From NCBI RefSeq assembly GCF_000953825.1, contig NZ_BBUL01000096.1, forward strand, positions 62,001-126,000: 64,000 bases of DNA, in the 5' to 3' direction. Below the pieces are notes generated by a model. The model had not been told where the DNA came from. It ran no database searches and was given only the letters and a program-made list of their open reading frames with translations. Below, in pieces: positions 44,816 to 53,711 of the stretch. Within the stretch, counting starts at the first letter, position 1. The number at the start of each line of letters is the position of its first letter. A program made the position numbers and the translations under genes. Source of the DNA: Cellvibrio sp. OA-2007. GTDB lineage: Bacteria; Pseudomonadota; Gammaproteobacteria; Pseudomonadales; Cellvibrionaceae.

Positions 44816-45430
44816 TTATCCAGCGATTGAGCGCAGCGCCATGCGAATCAATTCTTCACTACTGGCTTCCGGTTTTTGTTTGGCTGCCAGCGAGATCATT
44901 TTGGCTGCATCTACCGGTTTGTAGCCCAGCGCGATCAGCGCACTCTCTGCCTCGGCAAAGGCGTCATTATCGGTGGCGATACTTTGAATTTCACTGTGTG
45001 CAAGCAAATCGCTCTGCGGCATATCCCAATTTTTTAAGCGGTCGCGCAATTCAATTACCAATCGCTCAGCCGTTTTTTTGCCCACACCCGGCACTTTAGT
45101 CAGCGCGGTGATATTGTCATCGCGTACACAGCGGGCGATATCATCCGCCTCCATGCCCGACAAAATCGCAATCGCCAACTTGGGGCCGACGCCATTGACT
45201 TTAATTAAGGTGCGGAACAATGAGCGATCGCGCTGCTCAACAAAACCAAATAACTGATGTAAATTTTCAGTAATCGACAAGTGGGTATGCAATACCACTT
45301 CGCAACCAAGAGCAGGCAAACGATAAAAAGTCGTCATAGGCGCCTGCACTTCATAGCCCACACCGCTGACATCCAGCAATAAAAACGGCGGTTGTTTTTC
45401 GATTAAAAGTCCGCGCAAACGTCCGATCAT
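44816..45430 (-). CDS. ruvA: Holliday junction DNA helicase RuvA
   Basis: RuvA tetramers clamp the Holliday junction and load RuvB. The 204-residue protein starts MIGRLRGLLIEKQPPFLLLDVSG. It has HhH motifs (KVNGVGPKLAIAILSG and LTKVPGVGKKTAERLVIELRD) and the C-terminal RuvB-binding domain ending in EELIRMALRSIAG. It lies between ruvC (32 bases) and ruvB (51 bases). Confidence 0.98.
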   Translation of the reverse strand: MIGRLRGLLIEKQPPFLLLDVSGVGYEVQAPMTTFYRLPALGCEVVLHTHLSITENLHQLFGFVEQRDRSLFRTLIKVNGVGPKLAIAILSGMEADDIARCVRDDNITALTKVPGVGKKTAERLVIELRDRLKNWDMPQSDLLAHSEIQSIATDNDAFAEAESALIALGYKPVDAAKMISLAAKQKPEASSEELIRMALRSIAG

Positions 45431-45462
45431 AATGGGTCTCTTATGCTATCAGGATAAAACAA

Positions 45463-45984
45463 TCACACAATTCGCCCACGGCGAAAACTCGATGAACCCG
45501 CCATGCGGATTAAATGATCGCGAGTATTAGCGTGGCAGAGTGCCACGGCCAAGGCATCCGCCGCATCTTCTTGCGGTGCCGCAGGAAGGCGCAACAGGGT
45601 TTTCACCATATGCTGCACCTGTAATTTATCTGCCGCGCCATTACCCACCACCGACTGTTTCACTTTGCGCGCTTCGTATTCAGACACCGGCACATTCTGC
45701 GCAGTCGCCGCCACAATTGCCGCCCCCCGCGCCTGCCCCAGCTTTAACGCTGATGAAGCATTTTTGGCCATAAACACCTGCTCAATCGCCATCTCTTGCG
45801 GGCAATATTGTTCGATGATTTGGGTCAGGGAATCAAAAATAACTTTGAGGCGCGCGGGCAATTCATCGGCATCACTCATGCGAATGACACCACTGGTGAT
45901 GTATTCGTATTTGCTGCCGATGACATTGATAATGCCAAAACCGGTTTTGCGGGAGCCGGGATCTATACCAAGAATAAGCGCCAT
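45463..45984 (-). CDS. ruvC: Crossover junction endonuclease RuvC
   Basis: RuvC cuts Holliday junctions symmetrically. The 173-residue protein has the acidic active-site residues in [24 protein letters not shown] and [12 protein letters not shown], the last of which provides two carboxylates. It is the first ruv gene, 95 bases after yebC. Confidence 0.98.
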   Translation of the reverse strand: MALILGIDPGSRKTGFGIINVIGSKYEYITSGVIRMSDADELPARLKVIFDSLTQIIEQYCPQEMAIEQVFMAKNASSALKLGQARGAAIVAATAQNVPVSEYEARKVKQSVVGNGAADKLQVQHMVKTLLRLPAAPQEDAADALAVALCHANTRDHLIRMAGSSSFRRGRIV

Positions 45985-46079
45985 AGTTGTATCTATATAC
46001 AGTATTTATGGCGCAGTGTTGCATGCTGAAACGCGACAGGCAAGAGCCCGCTTAAAATCTTCCTTTCGCGTATCGGGTA

Positions 46080-46823
46080 TTAGCCGATTAGCTCCATAAT
46101 TTCTTCCGATATATCCGCATTGGTATAGACGTTTTGCACATCGTCCAAATCTTCCAGCGCGTCGATCAAGGCAAGAATTTTTTCGGCATGCTCTTTATCG
46201 AGATTGACGGTCAGCGACGGAATAAGTGCTATATCGGCAGCCTCGGCAGTGAATCCGGCGCCGGCCAAAGCATCCTTAACACGAAAGAAATCTTCAAACG
46301 CGGTCATTACATCGGCTGAGCCGTCATCGTTGATGACTACATCATCGGCGCCCGCTTCCAAAGCGGCTTCCATCAATGCATCTTCATCTATACCTGCAGC
46401 AAAACTGATTTGCCCTTTGCGCGCAAACAGATAAGACACGGAACCGTTAGTCCCCAGGTTGCCGCCTTTTTTGTCGAACGCATGGCGCACATCGCCCGCC
46501 GTGCGGTTGCGATTGTCGGTCATGCACTCAACGATAAAGGCCACACCGTTTACGCCGTAACCCTCATAGGTCAACTCTTCATAGGCTTCGGATTCACCGG
46601 TACCGGCGCCGCGGGCGATAGCGCGCTCGACCACATCTTTTTTCAGATTGTTGAGATAGGCCTTATCCACCGCCGCACGCAGACGCGGGTTGTCAGCGGG
46701 ATTAGCACCGCCTTTAGCCGCGACAGTCAGCTCGCGAATAATTTTGGTAAAGATCTTGGTCCGCTTGGCGTCTTGACGCGCCTTGCGGTGTTTCATGTTT
46801 GCCCATTTGGAATGTCCGGCCAT
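46080..46823 (-). CDS. yebC: YebC/PmpR family transcriptional regulatory protein
   Basis: YebC-type proteins have been described as DNA-binding regulators (PmpR) and, more recently, in some bacteria as translation factors at polyproline stalls. The 247-residue protein starts [15 protein letters not shown], with [20 protein letters not shown] and [14 protein letters not shown]. It is the standard long form. It precedes ruvCAB in the same direction, a conserved order. Confidence 0.96.
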   Translation of the reverse strand: MAGHSKWANMKHRKARQDAKRTKIFTKIIRELTVAAKGGANPADNPRLRAAVDKAYLNNLKKDVVERAIARGAGTGESEAYEELTYEGYGVNGVAFIVECMTDNRNRTAGDVRHAFDKKGGNLGTNGSVSYLFARKGQISFAAGIDEDALMEAALEAGADDVVINDDGSADVMTAFEDFFRVKDALAGAGFTAEAADIALIPSLTVNLDKEHAEKILALIDALEDLDDVQNVYTNADISEEIMELIG

Positions 46824-47012
46824 TCGAAACTCCCATGCTAATAATTACTTCAAATAAATCAGTGCCAACTGCACGGTTCGCCAATGAGATTCGCCTTTCA
46901 AAAACGCATAAATACATCCTTGTAGCTCCCGTTCGGCATCCATGCCTCTAGGGTTTTGAAATACGAATCCCATTACCGAACCTGCATTGTGCCAATTTCA
47001 TAATTGCTACAA

Positions 47013-47046
47013 ACAAAAAAGGTGGGCAAAAGCCCACCTTTTTTTA
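47013..47046 (-). terminator. Intrinsic terminator after aspS
   Basis: The plus-strand sequence AAAAAAGGTGGGC (47015-47027), AAAA, GCCCACCTTTTTT (47032-47044) is a perfect 13-bp stem. It lies 15 bases past the aspS stop on the minus strand and can work in both directions. Confidence 0.9.
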
Positions 47047-47058
47047 TGTTGCAAAAGA

Positions 47059-48864
47059 TTACATGCCGTATTCAGGCGCATCTTCAGCAACAACTGCTTT
47101 TTCTTTTTTACGCAGACGGATATGCAGATCGCGCAATTGCAGATCGTCCACAGTACCTGGTGCATCGGTCATCACACAGGCAGCGCTTTGGGTTTTGGGG
47201 AAGGCGATAACATCGCGGATCGAGCTTGCGCCCACCATCAACATAATCAAACGATCCAAACCAAAGGCCAAACCGCCGTGTGGTGGTGCACCGTAAGCCA
47301 AGGCATCCAACAGGAAGCCGAACTTCTCGCGTTGCTCTTCTGGCGAAATTCCCAGAATTTGGAAGACTGCTTGCTGCATGGTCGATGAGTGAATACGTAC
47401 CGAACCACCGCCCAATTCAGTACCGTTTAATACCAAGTCGTAAGCGCGCGACAAAGCGGCACCTGGGTTTGCAATCAATTCTTCAGGAGTACAGCTAGGT
47501 GAAGTGAATGGGTGGTGGATTGAAGTCCAGCCGCCTTTGTCATCATCTTCAAACATTGGGAAGTCAACCACCCAGAGCGGCGCCCACTGGCAGGTGTACA
47601 ACTCAAGGTCTGCACCCAGTTTGCAGCGCAATGCACCCAAGGCTTCGGTTACGACTTTGTGTTTGTCGGCGCCGAAGAAAATCAGGTCGCCGTTTTCTGC
47701 ACCAACGCGATCCAAAATTGCTTTGCGCACGGAAACTGGCAGGTTCTTAACGATTGGCGATTGCAAGCCTTCTTCCAAATCTGACTTGTCGTTGACCTTG
47801 ATGTAGGCCAAACCTTTTGCACCGTAAATGCCGACAAACTTGGTGTAGTCGTCGATTTGTTTACGGGTCAGCTTCTCGTTACCGCCGGGTACTTTTAATG
47901 CGGTAACGCGAGATTTTGGATCATTCGCTGGGCCGGCGAACACTTTGAAATCTACTTCGGTAACCAGATCTTTAACATCCACCAATTCCAGCGGGATACG
48001 CATATCCGGCTTGTCTGAACCGTATTTTGCAATCGCTTCAGAGAAAGGCATGTGTTTGATTTCAGCGAAATCCACACCCATCAGGTCTTTGAACAACTCA
48101 CGGAACATGCCTTCGGTAATGTTCATGATCTGCTCTTGCGACATGAATGAGGTTTCGATATCGATCTGGGTGAATTCCGGCTGACGGTCAGCACGCAAGT
48201 CCTCGTCACGGAAACACTTGGCGATTTGGTAGTAGCGGTCGTAACCGGCCACCATCAACAATTGTTTGAACAGCTGGGGTGATTGCGGCAGCGCAAAGAA
48301 TTTACCGTCGTGAGTACGCGATGGCACCAAGTAGTCACGCGCGCCTTCTGGGGTCGCACGAGTCAGAATTGGGGTTTCAACATCGAGGAAGCCATTGCGA
48401 TCCAGATAGTTGCGGATAACGCTGGTCACTTTGCTGCGGAAACGCAGGTTTTTCTGCATTTCGGTGCGGCGCAAGTCGAGGAAGCGATACTTCAAACGGG
48501 TCTCTTCACCCACGTTGGAGTAAGAATCCAAGGGGAAAGGCATGGTTTCCGCTTCGTTCAAAATAGTCAGCGCTGTGCCGTACACCTCGATCTCACCGGT
48601 CGCCATGTTCGGGTTAACGGTAGAAGGTGCACGTGCGCGCACTTTACCGGTCAACTGCAATACGTATTCGCCGCGCACTTTATCCGCCAGCGCAAAATTC
48701 TCTTTCGCATCCGGATCGAACACTACTTGCACAATACCTTCGCGGTCGCGCAGGTCGATAAAGATCACTCCACCGTGATCGCGACGACGATCCACCCATC
48801 CGCAGAGAGTGACTTCTTGATCGATAAACGAGGCATTTAAAGCGCCACAGTATTGGCTGCGCAT
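47059..48864 (-). CDS. aspS: Aspartyl-tRNA synthetase
   Basis: AspS attaches aspartate to tRNA-Asp (and, in organisms lacking AsnRS, sometimes to tRNA-Asn). The 601-residue bacterial-type enzyme has an N-terminal OB fold ([15 protein letters not shown]). The class II motifs 2 and 3 appear as [20 protein letters not shown] and [12 protein letters not shown], and the insertion domain of bacterial AspRS lies between them. It ends at a strong terminator, after fmdB. Confidence 0.98.
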   Translation of the reverse strand: MRSQYCGALNASFIDQEVTLCGWVDRRRDHGGVIFIDLRDREGIVQVVFDPDAKENFALADKVRGEYVLQLTGKVRARAPSTVNPNMATGEIEVYGTALTILNEAETMPFPLDSYSNVGEETRLKYRFLDLRRTEMQKNLRFRSKVTSVIRNYLDRNGFLDVETPILTRATPEGARDYLVPSRTHDGKFFALPQSPQLFKQLLMVAGYDRYYQIAKCFRDEDLRADRQPEFTQIDIETSFMSQEQIMNITEGMFRELFKDLMGVDFAEIKHMPFSEAIAKYGSDKPDMRIPLELVDVKDLVTEVDFKVFAGPANDPKSRVTALKVPGGNEKLTRKQIDDYTKFVGIYGAKGLAYIKVNDKSDLEEGLQSPIVKNLPVSVRKAILDRVGAENGDLIFFGADKHKVVTEALGALRCKLGADLELYTCQWAPLWVVDFPMFEDDDKGGWTSIHHPFTSPSCTPEELIANPGAALSRAYDLVLNGTELGGGSVRIHSSTMQQAVFQILGISPEEQREKFGFLLDALAYGAPPHGGLAFGLDRLIMLMVGASSIRDVIAFPKTQSAACVMTDAPGTVDDLQLRDLHIRLRKKEKAVVAEDAPEYGM

Positions 48865-48927
48865 AGCAAGTTCCTGATATTTGTATAAGAGTATTTTGAA
48901 AAGGCGTTTGTTGGTGCGATGGCCAAC

Positions 48928-49185
48928 TTAGCTGGCCGTAGTGCTGCTCGCACTTGAGGATGAACCGGCACTGCCGGAATCACCCGCGATATTCTTTTTC
49001 TTGCCCGATTTAAAATCGGTCTCGTACCAACCGCCGCCCGCTAAACGGAAACCGGCCGCTGATATTTGTTTTTTCAATGCTGCCTTGCCGCAGGCTGGGC
49101 AATCCACCAAAGGGGCATCGCTCAATTTTTGCAGCGCTTCAAGGTTATGATTACAAGCTTCACATTGGTATTCATAAATAGGCAT
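48928..49185 (-). CDS. FmdB-type zinc-ribbon protein
   Basis: This 85-residue protein starts MPIYEYQCEACNHNLEALQK with two CxxC pairs (Cys8/11 and Cys29/32, in DCPACG), which should bind zinc. The C-terminal part (residues about 70-85) is a Ser/Gly/Ala-rich tail. FmdB-family proteins are called putative regulators but have no proven role. It is 63 bases upstream of aspS, a conserved neighbourhood. Confidence 0.9.
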   Translation of the reverse strand: MPIYEYQCEACNHNLEALQKLSDAPLVDCPACGKAALKKQISAAGFRLAGGGWYETDFKSGKKKNIAGDSGSAGSSSSASSTTAS

Positions 49186-49374
49186 GTTTATACCCCGGTC
49201 ACAACAACGATTTAGTTACAACAATTTGCTAAAAAGGATACCAAGACCCTGAAAGGGTCGCGATTGTATCGCAAAACCAGTGCGGCGAGAACCGCGCCAG
49301 GGAATATGGATGCGGCGGTGCAGATTTAAAGGGGCAAGCGCAAACAAAAAGGCAGCAGCAAAGTGCAAGCTGAA

Positions 49375-50067
49375 TTAGGGAATTTGGGAGCGATGCATGC
49401 GCGCTTGCACCCGCGCCGCATGTTTAACCACCCAGGCCGGCATAGCTTTTTCGTATTGACGCGGATTGGGCAACATCACCGCCATACGCGCTGCCGCCGA
49501 AGGGCCTATCTGCGCAGCGGGAACCTTGTAATAGTGACGCGCAGCGGCTTCAGCACCAAACACGCCATTGCCCCACTCCACTACATTTAAATACACCTCC
49601 AGAATCCGGCGCTTATCCCACACCAGTTCGATCATCAGTGCCACTACCGCCTCTTCCGCTTTACGCACATAAGAGCGCGAGGGCGATAAAAACAGGTTTT
49701 TCGCCAGCTGCTGGGTGATGGAGGAACCACCTGCGACGGATTTACCTTTGCGCTGATTCTTTTTCAGCGCCTGTTCGATACCGCGCAAATCAAACCCTTG
49801 ATGCTGCATAAACCGGTCATCTTCAGCGGCGACTACAGCGCGTTTTAGATGCGTAGAAATATGCGCATAATCCACCCATTGCTGCTTCAGTTCCGCTTTG
49901 GGATTTTTTTCGCGCAGTTCATCCAGCCGGATCGACATAAAACTCGTTTCACTTGGATTGACCCATTTCCACACCAGAACATGAGCAAATAACCACAGCT
50001 GATAGGCCAAGAGCGCCAGCAATAGCCATTTCAAAACTCGCCACAGACTGCGCCAGACAATTTTCAT
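49375..50067 (-). CDS. mtgA: Monofunctional peptidoglycan glycosyltransferase MtgA
   Basis: MtgA polymerises lipid II into glycan strands. The 230-residue GT51 enzyme has one N-terminal membrane helix (about 9-32). The catalytic Glu lies in VVAAEDDRFMQHQGFD, followed by GKSVAGGSSITQQLAKNLFL and KRRILEVYLNVVEWG. It has no transpeptidase domain. It lies 10 bases after the DUF4124 gene on the same strand. Confidence 0.95.
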   Translation of the reverse strand: MKIVWRSLWRVLKWLLLALLAYQLWLFAHVLVWKWVNPSETSFMSIRLDELREKNPKAELKQQWVDYAHISTHLKRAVVAAEDDRFMQHQGFDLRGIEQALKKNQRKGKSVAGGSSITQQLAKNLFLSPSRSYVRKAEEAVVALMIELVWDKRRILEVYLNVVEWGNGVFGAEAAARHYYKVPAAQIGPSAAARMAVMLPNPRQYEKAMPAWVVKHAARVQARMHRSQIP

Positions 50068-50077
50068 CTATTAATAA

Positions 50078-50566
50078 TCACTGCAGCTGCTCTTGTTGCT
50101 GCACTCGCTGCTGCATTGCGGTAGCCGCGGCGCGAGCTTTATCAAGCGCAGATTCCTGTACTGGAGCTTTAGGCTCAGCCGCAGCCTGTTGCCGAACAAT
50201 AGGAGCAGACGCTTCCGGCGCCGAGATAGCATTGCGCGTGTCTACCGCTATTTGCTCCGCATTACTAGCGACAGGCTTATCGCCAAAATGCACCTGACCA
50301 TTGGCATCCGTCCACTTGTACACTGTGGTGGGCGGCGCTGGTTCAGGCTCGGAAACCTTATCTGCCACTGATTTCATCGCCTGCTTTGCATCCGCAGCCA
50401 ATTGCCCGGGTGACCACAATTCTTGTAAATCCACCCACCAATCATCGCCCATACGCTCGCGCATATCGCGCAATGGCATCTGGCCAGTCTTGAGATAAAT
50501 CAGGTAGTTACCTATAAAAAATACCAGCAATGCCAGGGTAAGCGACTTAAATAGCAAACGTTTCAT
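50078..50566 (-). CDS. DUF4124 domain membrane-anchored protein
   Basis: This 162-residue protein has an N-terminal hydrophobic anchor (about 5-26). A DUF4124 core with VYKWTDANGQVHFGDKP at about 81-98 follows, and then a Gln/Ala-rich C-terminal helix. DUF4124 proteins are envelope proteins of unknown function. The close spacing to mtgA (10 bases) suggests a shared transcript and a possible link to the cell wall, which is inference. Confidence 0.82.
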   Translation of the reverse strand: MKRLLFKSLTLALLVFFIGNYLIYLKTGQMPLRDMRERMGDDWWVDLQELWSPGQLAADAKQAMKSVADKVSEPEPAPPTTVYKWTDANGQVHFGDKPVASNAEQIAVDTRNAISAPEASAPIVRQQAAAEPKAPVQESALDKARAAATAMQQRVQQQEQLQ

Positions 50567-50596
50567 ACAGCTCCTTAATACAACAGCTCCAAGGGT

Positions 50597-50905
50597 TTAG
50601 GAGAGCTCAACACCAACATTGCCGCCCTCATAAATAAGCGGTAAAAACTGCAGTGAGCTGGTACAGGCCGGGGTAGTGGGATTACCGGTAGCCAAATCAA
50701 ACTGAATACCATGCATAGGGCAACGCAAGGCGTTATCGGTACAGGTTGCATAGGTCAGCACCGCACCTGCATGTGGGCACTCGTTTTTAATCAATATGGT
50801 TTTGCCATTTTCTTGCAGTAAAAGCAGGTTATGGCCAGCCAGACTGACCGGCTTGCGGTAGCCATCATGCAACAAATGTAATTTTTCCAAGGCAACAAAC
50901 GACAT
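50597..50905 (-). CDS. Rieske [2Fe-2S] domain protein
   Basis: The 102-residue protein is little more than one Rieske domain. It has Cys43-x-His45 and Cys62-x2-His65 (NECPHAGAVL, RCPMHGIQFD), the four ligands of a [2Fe-2S] cluster. It is soluble, with no signal peptide, and resembles ferredoxin components such as NirD or dioxygenase ferredoxins. No partner oxygenase or reductase lies nearby, so its electron partner is unknown. It precedes the DUF4124 gene by 30 bases. Confidence 0.88.
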   Translation of the reverse strand: MSFVALEKLHLLHDGYRKPVSLAGHNLLLLQENGKTILIKNECPHAGAVLTYATCTDNALRCPMHGIQFDLATGNPTTPACTSSLQFLPLIYEGGNVGVELS

Positions 50906-51140
50906 AATAGATCCTCATTAGCACCCCTAATCGGGCGACCCCCATTCTGGCGATTTATGCGGCAAGACGCCAGCGACACATACTTATCCCACAAATTCTA
51001 GCCACAATTGCCAAGCAACCAGATAGAATGGCGCCCTCTCCCAGCATGAACATCTGGCACTGTTTACACGTGGCTTTGTACACAAAAGCAGCGCCGAGCC
51101 ATTCGGTTAGTTCTTGCACGTTTAATGCGGCAGCCTTGTT

Positions 51141-52475
51141 ATGACCGACTCTCTTTACCTGGAGCGTTTAAAGCAGTTATCGACGCGCTTGGTATCCTTG
51201 CAAAAACCTATTCGTATTCTTGATGCCATTAAATGGCCGCAAGGAGTGGAGCAGCGCTTTCGCGAGCAACAAGGCAAAGAGTTACCAGCACTGAGCGCCG
51301 ATTATTATCAGCAACAAAAGCTGGGCTTTGATCCGGATACAGTTAGCCAATTATTAAAAGAATTGAAAAACGATGTGCGCCGCCAATTGGGGCGCGACGA
51401 TGCGCTAGGCAAAATCCTGCAGGCGACCATTGATCAGTACCAAATTGTGATTGAGTTGCTGCGCTTTCGAGGCACGGATCAGTTCGGTCATTTCAGCCGC
51501 CAGCTGTACGGCTCCGCCAGTGACAACCTGCGTGGCGACCGCAAAACCCTGCGCCAAATGGGTGAGCGCTTGTGCCATATTTTTTCACTGCCAGCGGTGG
51601 AGCATTTAAACCGCCCTTACACTAATCACATCAGCTCAGAAGAGGCAGTCACCACGTTACAAGCACGCATGACCAATTATTTCGGCGCCGGTGAAGTGCG
51701 CGTGCAAATCAGCGACGACATAGTGTCGGACGCCTCTGCCGGTGGCGACTGCATTAAAGTGAATCGCCGCTCCTCTTTTTCTGAATTGGATTTGCAAGTA
51801 CTGGAAGTACATGAGGGCTGGGTGCATATAGGCACCACTCTCAATGGCCGTGAGCAACCTTGGGCAACCTGGCTGAGTGTAGGGTCGCCGCGTATTACGG
51901 CAATCCAAGAAGGCATGGCGGTATTACTGGAGACGCTGACCTTCAGCTCATTTCCACAGCGCGCACGGCGCATTAGCGACCGGGTTGTCGCGGTGGATTT
52001 GGCTGAACAAGGCGCGGATTTTTGTCAGGTCTATCGCCACTTTTTAGAGCGCGGCGTAAGCGAGCACGACAGTTATCGTGTGACCCAACGAGTATTTCGC
52101 GGCGGCACCTTAACTGGCGGATCAGTGTTCACCAAAGACATCTCTTACGTAAAAGGTTTTGTCGAAAATGTGAATTTTATTCGCAGTGCAATTCAGTCTG
52201 GCGTGCCGGAAATTATCCCCATGCTGTTTGTCGGCAAGGTGACACTGGATGATTTGCCGCTGCTGTACGAGCGTCATTTAGAGGGGGTAATTGCCGCGCC
52301 TAAATATTTGCCGCCGATGTTTAAAAATTTAAATGGTTTGTATGTGTGGTTTGGTTTTTCGAGCGGCATGTCGGTAATGAATATTGCACGGGTGCAGCAA
52401 CATTTCAGCAAGCTGTTCAATAAAATGCCAACCCCACCACCGCAAGCTGATGGCATTGATGCCGAAATAGATTGA
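51141..52475 (+). CDS. DUF1704 (QEGLA-motif) metallopeptidase-like protein
   Basis: This 444-residue protein matches the DUF1704 family, annotated as 'flavohemoglobin expression-modulating QEGLA motif protein'. It carries HEGWVH (His224, Glu225, His229), the HExxxH zinc motif of the family, and QEGMA at 256-260 where QEGLA is usual. Eukaryotic relatives with the same motif (MATCAP) are carboxypeptidases acting on tubulin tails, so peptidase activity is plausible here. No signal peptide is seen. It lies directly before two unknown genes. Confidence 0.85.
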   Translation: MTDSLYLERLKQLSTRLVSLQKPIRILDAIKWPQGVEQRFREQQGKELPALSADYYQQQKLGFDPDTVSQLLKELKNDVRRQLGRDDALGKILQATIDQYQIVIELLRFRGTDQFGHFSRQLYGSASDNLRGDRKTLRQMGERLCHIFSLPAVEHLNRPYTNHISSEEAVTTLQARMTNYFGAGEVRVQISDDIVSDASAGGDCIKVNRRSSFSELDLQVLEVHEGWVHIGTTLNGREQPWATWLSVGSPRITAIQEGMAVLLETLTFSSFPQRARRISDRVVAVDLAEQGADFCQVYRHFLERGVSEHDSYRVTQRVFRGGTLTGGSVFTKDISYVKGFVENVNFIRSAIQSGVPEIIPMLFVGKVTLDDLPLLYERHLEGVIAAPKYLPPMFKNLNGLYVWFGFSSGMSVMNIARVQQHFSKLFNKMPTPPPQADGIDAEID

Positions 52476-52490
52476 GTTTGATTGTAAATT

Positions 52491-52898
52491 ATGACGTATT
52501 ACAAAGTTGTACTCTCAGGTGAGAATATTTTTTTTGAAAACGCGAGCCACATAGACAGTGACGCGCCGGAACCGGTTATTGGTTTTATTGCTTGCAAATT
52601 AATACAAACTGACACTGAAGATTTGGCTATTGCAACCGCCAAGCGAGATTTGCTCGTACAGTGGAACCAGAGTTTTAATTTGGATCGGAAATTGGGCATG
52701 CCCAAACTAAAGCTTGAGCATATTGCAGAAGTGCGCGGCTGGTTTAAACCCAAAAGCACCCATGATTATTATTGGTTTACCGATAATAATCACAAGCAGG
52801 AACAGCTGGAAAAATTCACTCAGCCGCCGCGCCACTGGTTCTGGCGCAATTCAAAAAAGTCAGCAACTAAAGATGGAGCCGAAAATAACGTAGAATAA
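52491..52898 (+). CDS. Hypothetical protein downstream of the DUF1704 gene
   Basis: I do not recognise this 135-residue protein. It begins MTYYKVVLSGENIFF and is hydrophilic with several Trp and Lys residues (VRGWFKPKSTHDYYWF near 83-98). It ends in a Lys/Glu-rich tail. It has no signal peptide or membrane helix. The 15-base gap to the DUF1704 gene suggests co-transcription. Its stop lies within two bases of the convergent neighbour's stop. Confidence 0.7.
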   Translation: MTYYKVVLSGENIFFENASHIDSDAPEPVIGFIACKLIQTDTEDLAIATAKRDLLVQWNQSFNLDRKLGMPKLKLEHIAEVRGWFKPKSTHDYYWFTDNNHKQEQLEKFTQPPRHWFWRNSKKSATKDGAENNVE

Positions 52899-52899
52899 A

Positions 52900-53283
52900 T
52901 CAGGCTGTAGCTGCAACAGCCTGAGCTGGATCAATTAGCTGCAATAGGGTCGCACGTAAGCCAGGCGAATTAATTTCTTCGCTGCGCGCCGAAAGCGGTG
53001 AGTTACCTACCCACTCAAAGCGCCAGCGATATAAATGGGTCGCATCACTTGCATCTCGCACTTCAATTAATTCAAGACGACGCGCATCCAGCGCAAACTT
53101 TTCCCGCAATTGGAAAGCAAAGGGTTCAGCATTTTTACCGACAAAACTGGAAGCTTGCTGAGTGGGTGCCATTACAAACACGTAATCGCGACCTTGATAT
53201 TGACAGTGACAGACGCCGAGTTGAACTTCCTGCCCAAGACGATTGTGTAATGAGGTATCGACAAATAAAGGATTCATCAACAT
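52900..53283 (-). CDS. Hypothetical protein, convergent
   Basis: I do not recognise this protein of about 127 residues. I chose the ATG at 53283 (MLMNPLFVDTSL), preceded by a GGAA; an upstream ATG at 53337 adds 18 residues, and 53277 is a second option. It contains HCQYQGRDYVFVMAP and FALDARRLELIEV, which look like a small beta-rich fold. No signal peptide is seen. Coding direction is supported by its compact fit to the convergent neighbour and an open frame without rare features. Confidence 0.6.
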   Translation of the reverse strand: MLMNPLFVDTSLHNRLGQEVQLGVCHCQYQGRDYVFVMAPTQQASSFVGKNAEPFAFQLREKFALDARRLELIEVRDASDATHLYRWRFEWVGNSPLSARSEEINSPGLRATLLQLIDPAQAVAATA

Positions 53284-53711
53284 AAAAGGTTCCGCTGCGC
53301 TTTTTATTGTTGAGTTGATGTTAAATCGCCACATCACTCACTTGGTTGATTATTCGCCACCCGGTTCCGAAAAAGTCCCTCTGCTGCGACGAGGCGGCAG
53401 TCTACGCACAATTTGTGACAGTTCAAGCAAAAGCGATGAACAATTCTCTAGCAGTAGATTCAGGAATAACTTTGTTACTTTATTGCCAACTGCAGGGAAC
53501 AGCAGTGACAAATCCTCCCGCTGTTCTGTGTCTGCATAAAGACAATCTGGTAAAGTCACCTCTTAAGGCTGCAGCGGATCTGAATAGTTCCTTAATTTAT
53601 TCAAATTGCAGCGTATTTTTTGTTTATTATTTAATCGCCGTTTTGCGATGCCAGTATTTATCGCCGCAATCAGGCTTGTATCACCCTCATACCAAGTAGA
53701 AAGGAATAATC
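53284..53711. other. Intergenic region before the dihaem cytochrome gene
   Basis: Overlapping short frames exist on both strands, but none has a recognisable domain or good start. The right end supplies the AAGGAATAATC leader of the cytochrome gene. I see no repeat, RNA family or terminator. Confidence 0.4.

Noticed and set aside
48283-48840. A 185-residue frame opposite aspS
   Set aside because: It is a shadow of a conserved synthetase gene with no recognisable motif.
53346-53699. A 117-residue plus-strand frame before the dihaem cytochrome
   Set aside because: No good start, signal or motif; it competes with other weak frames in the same gap.
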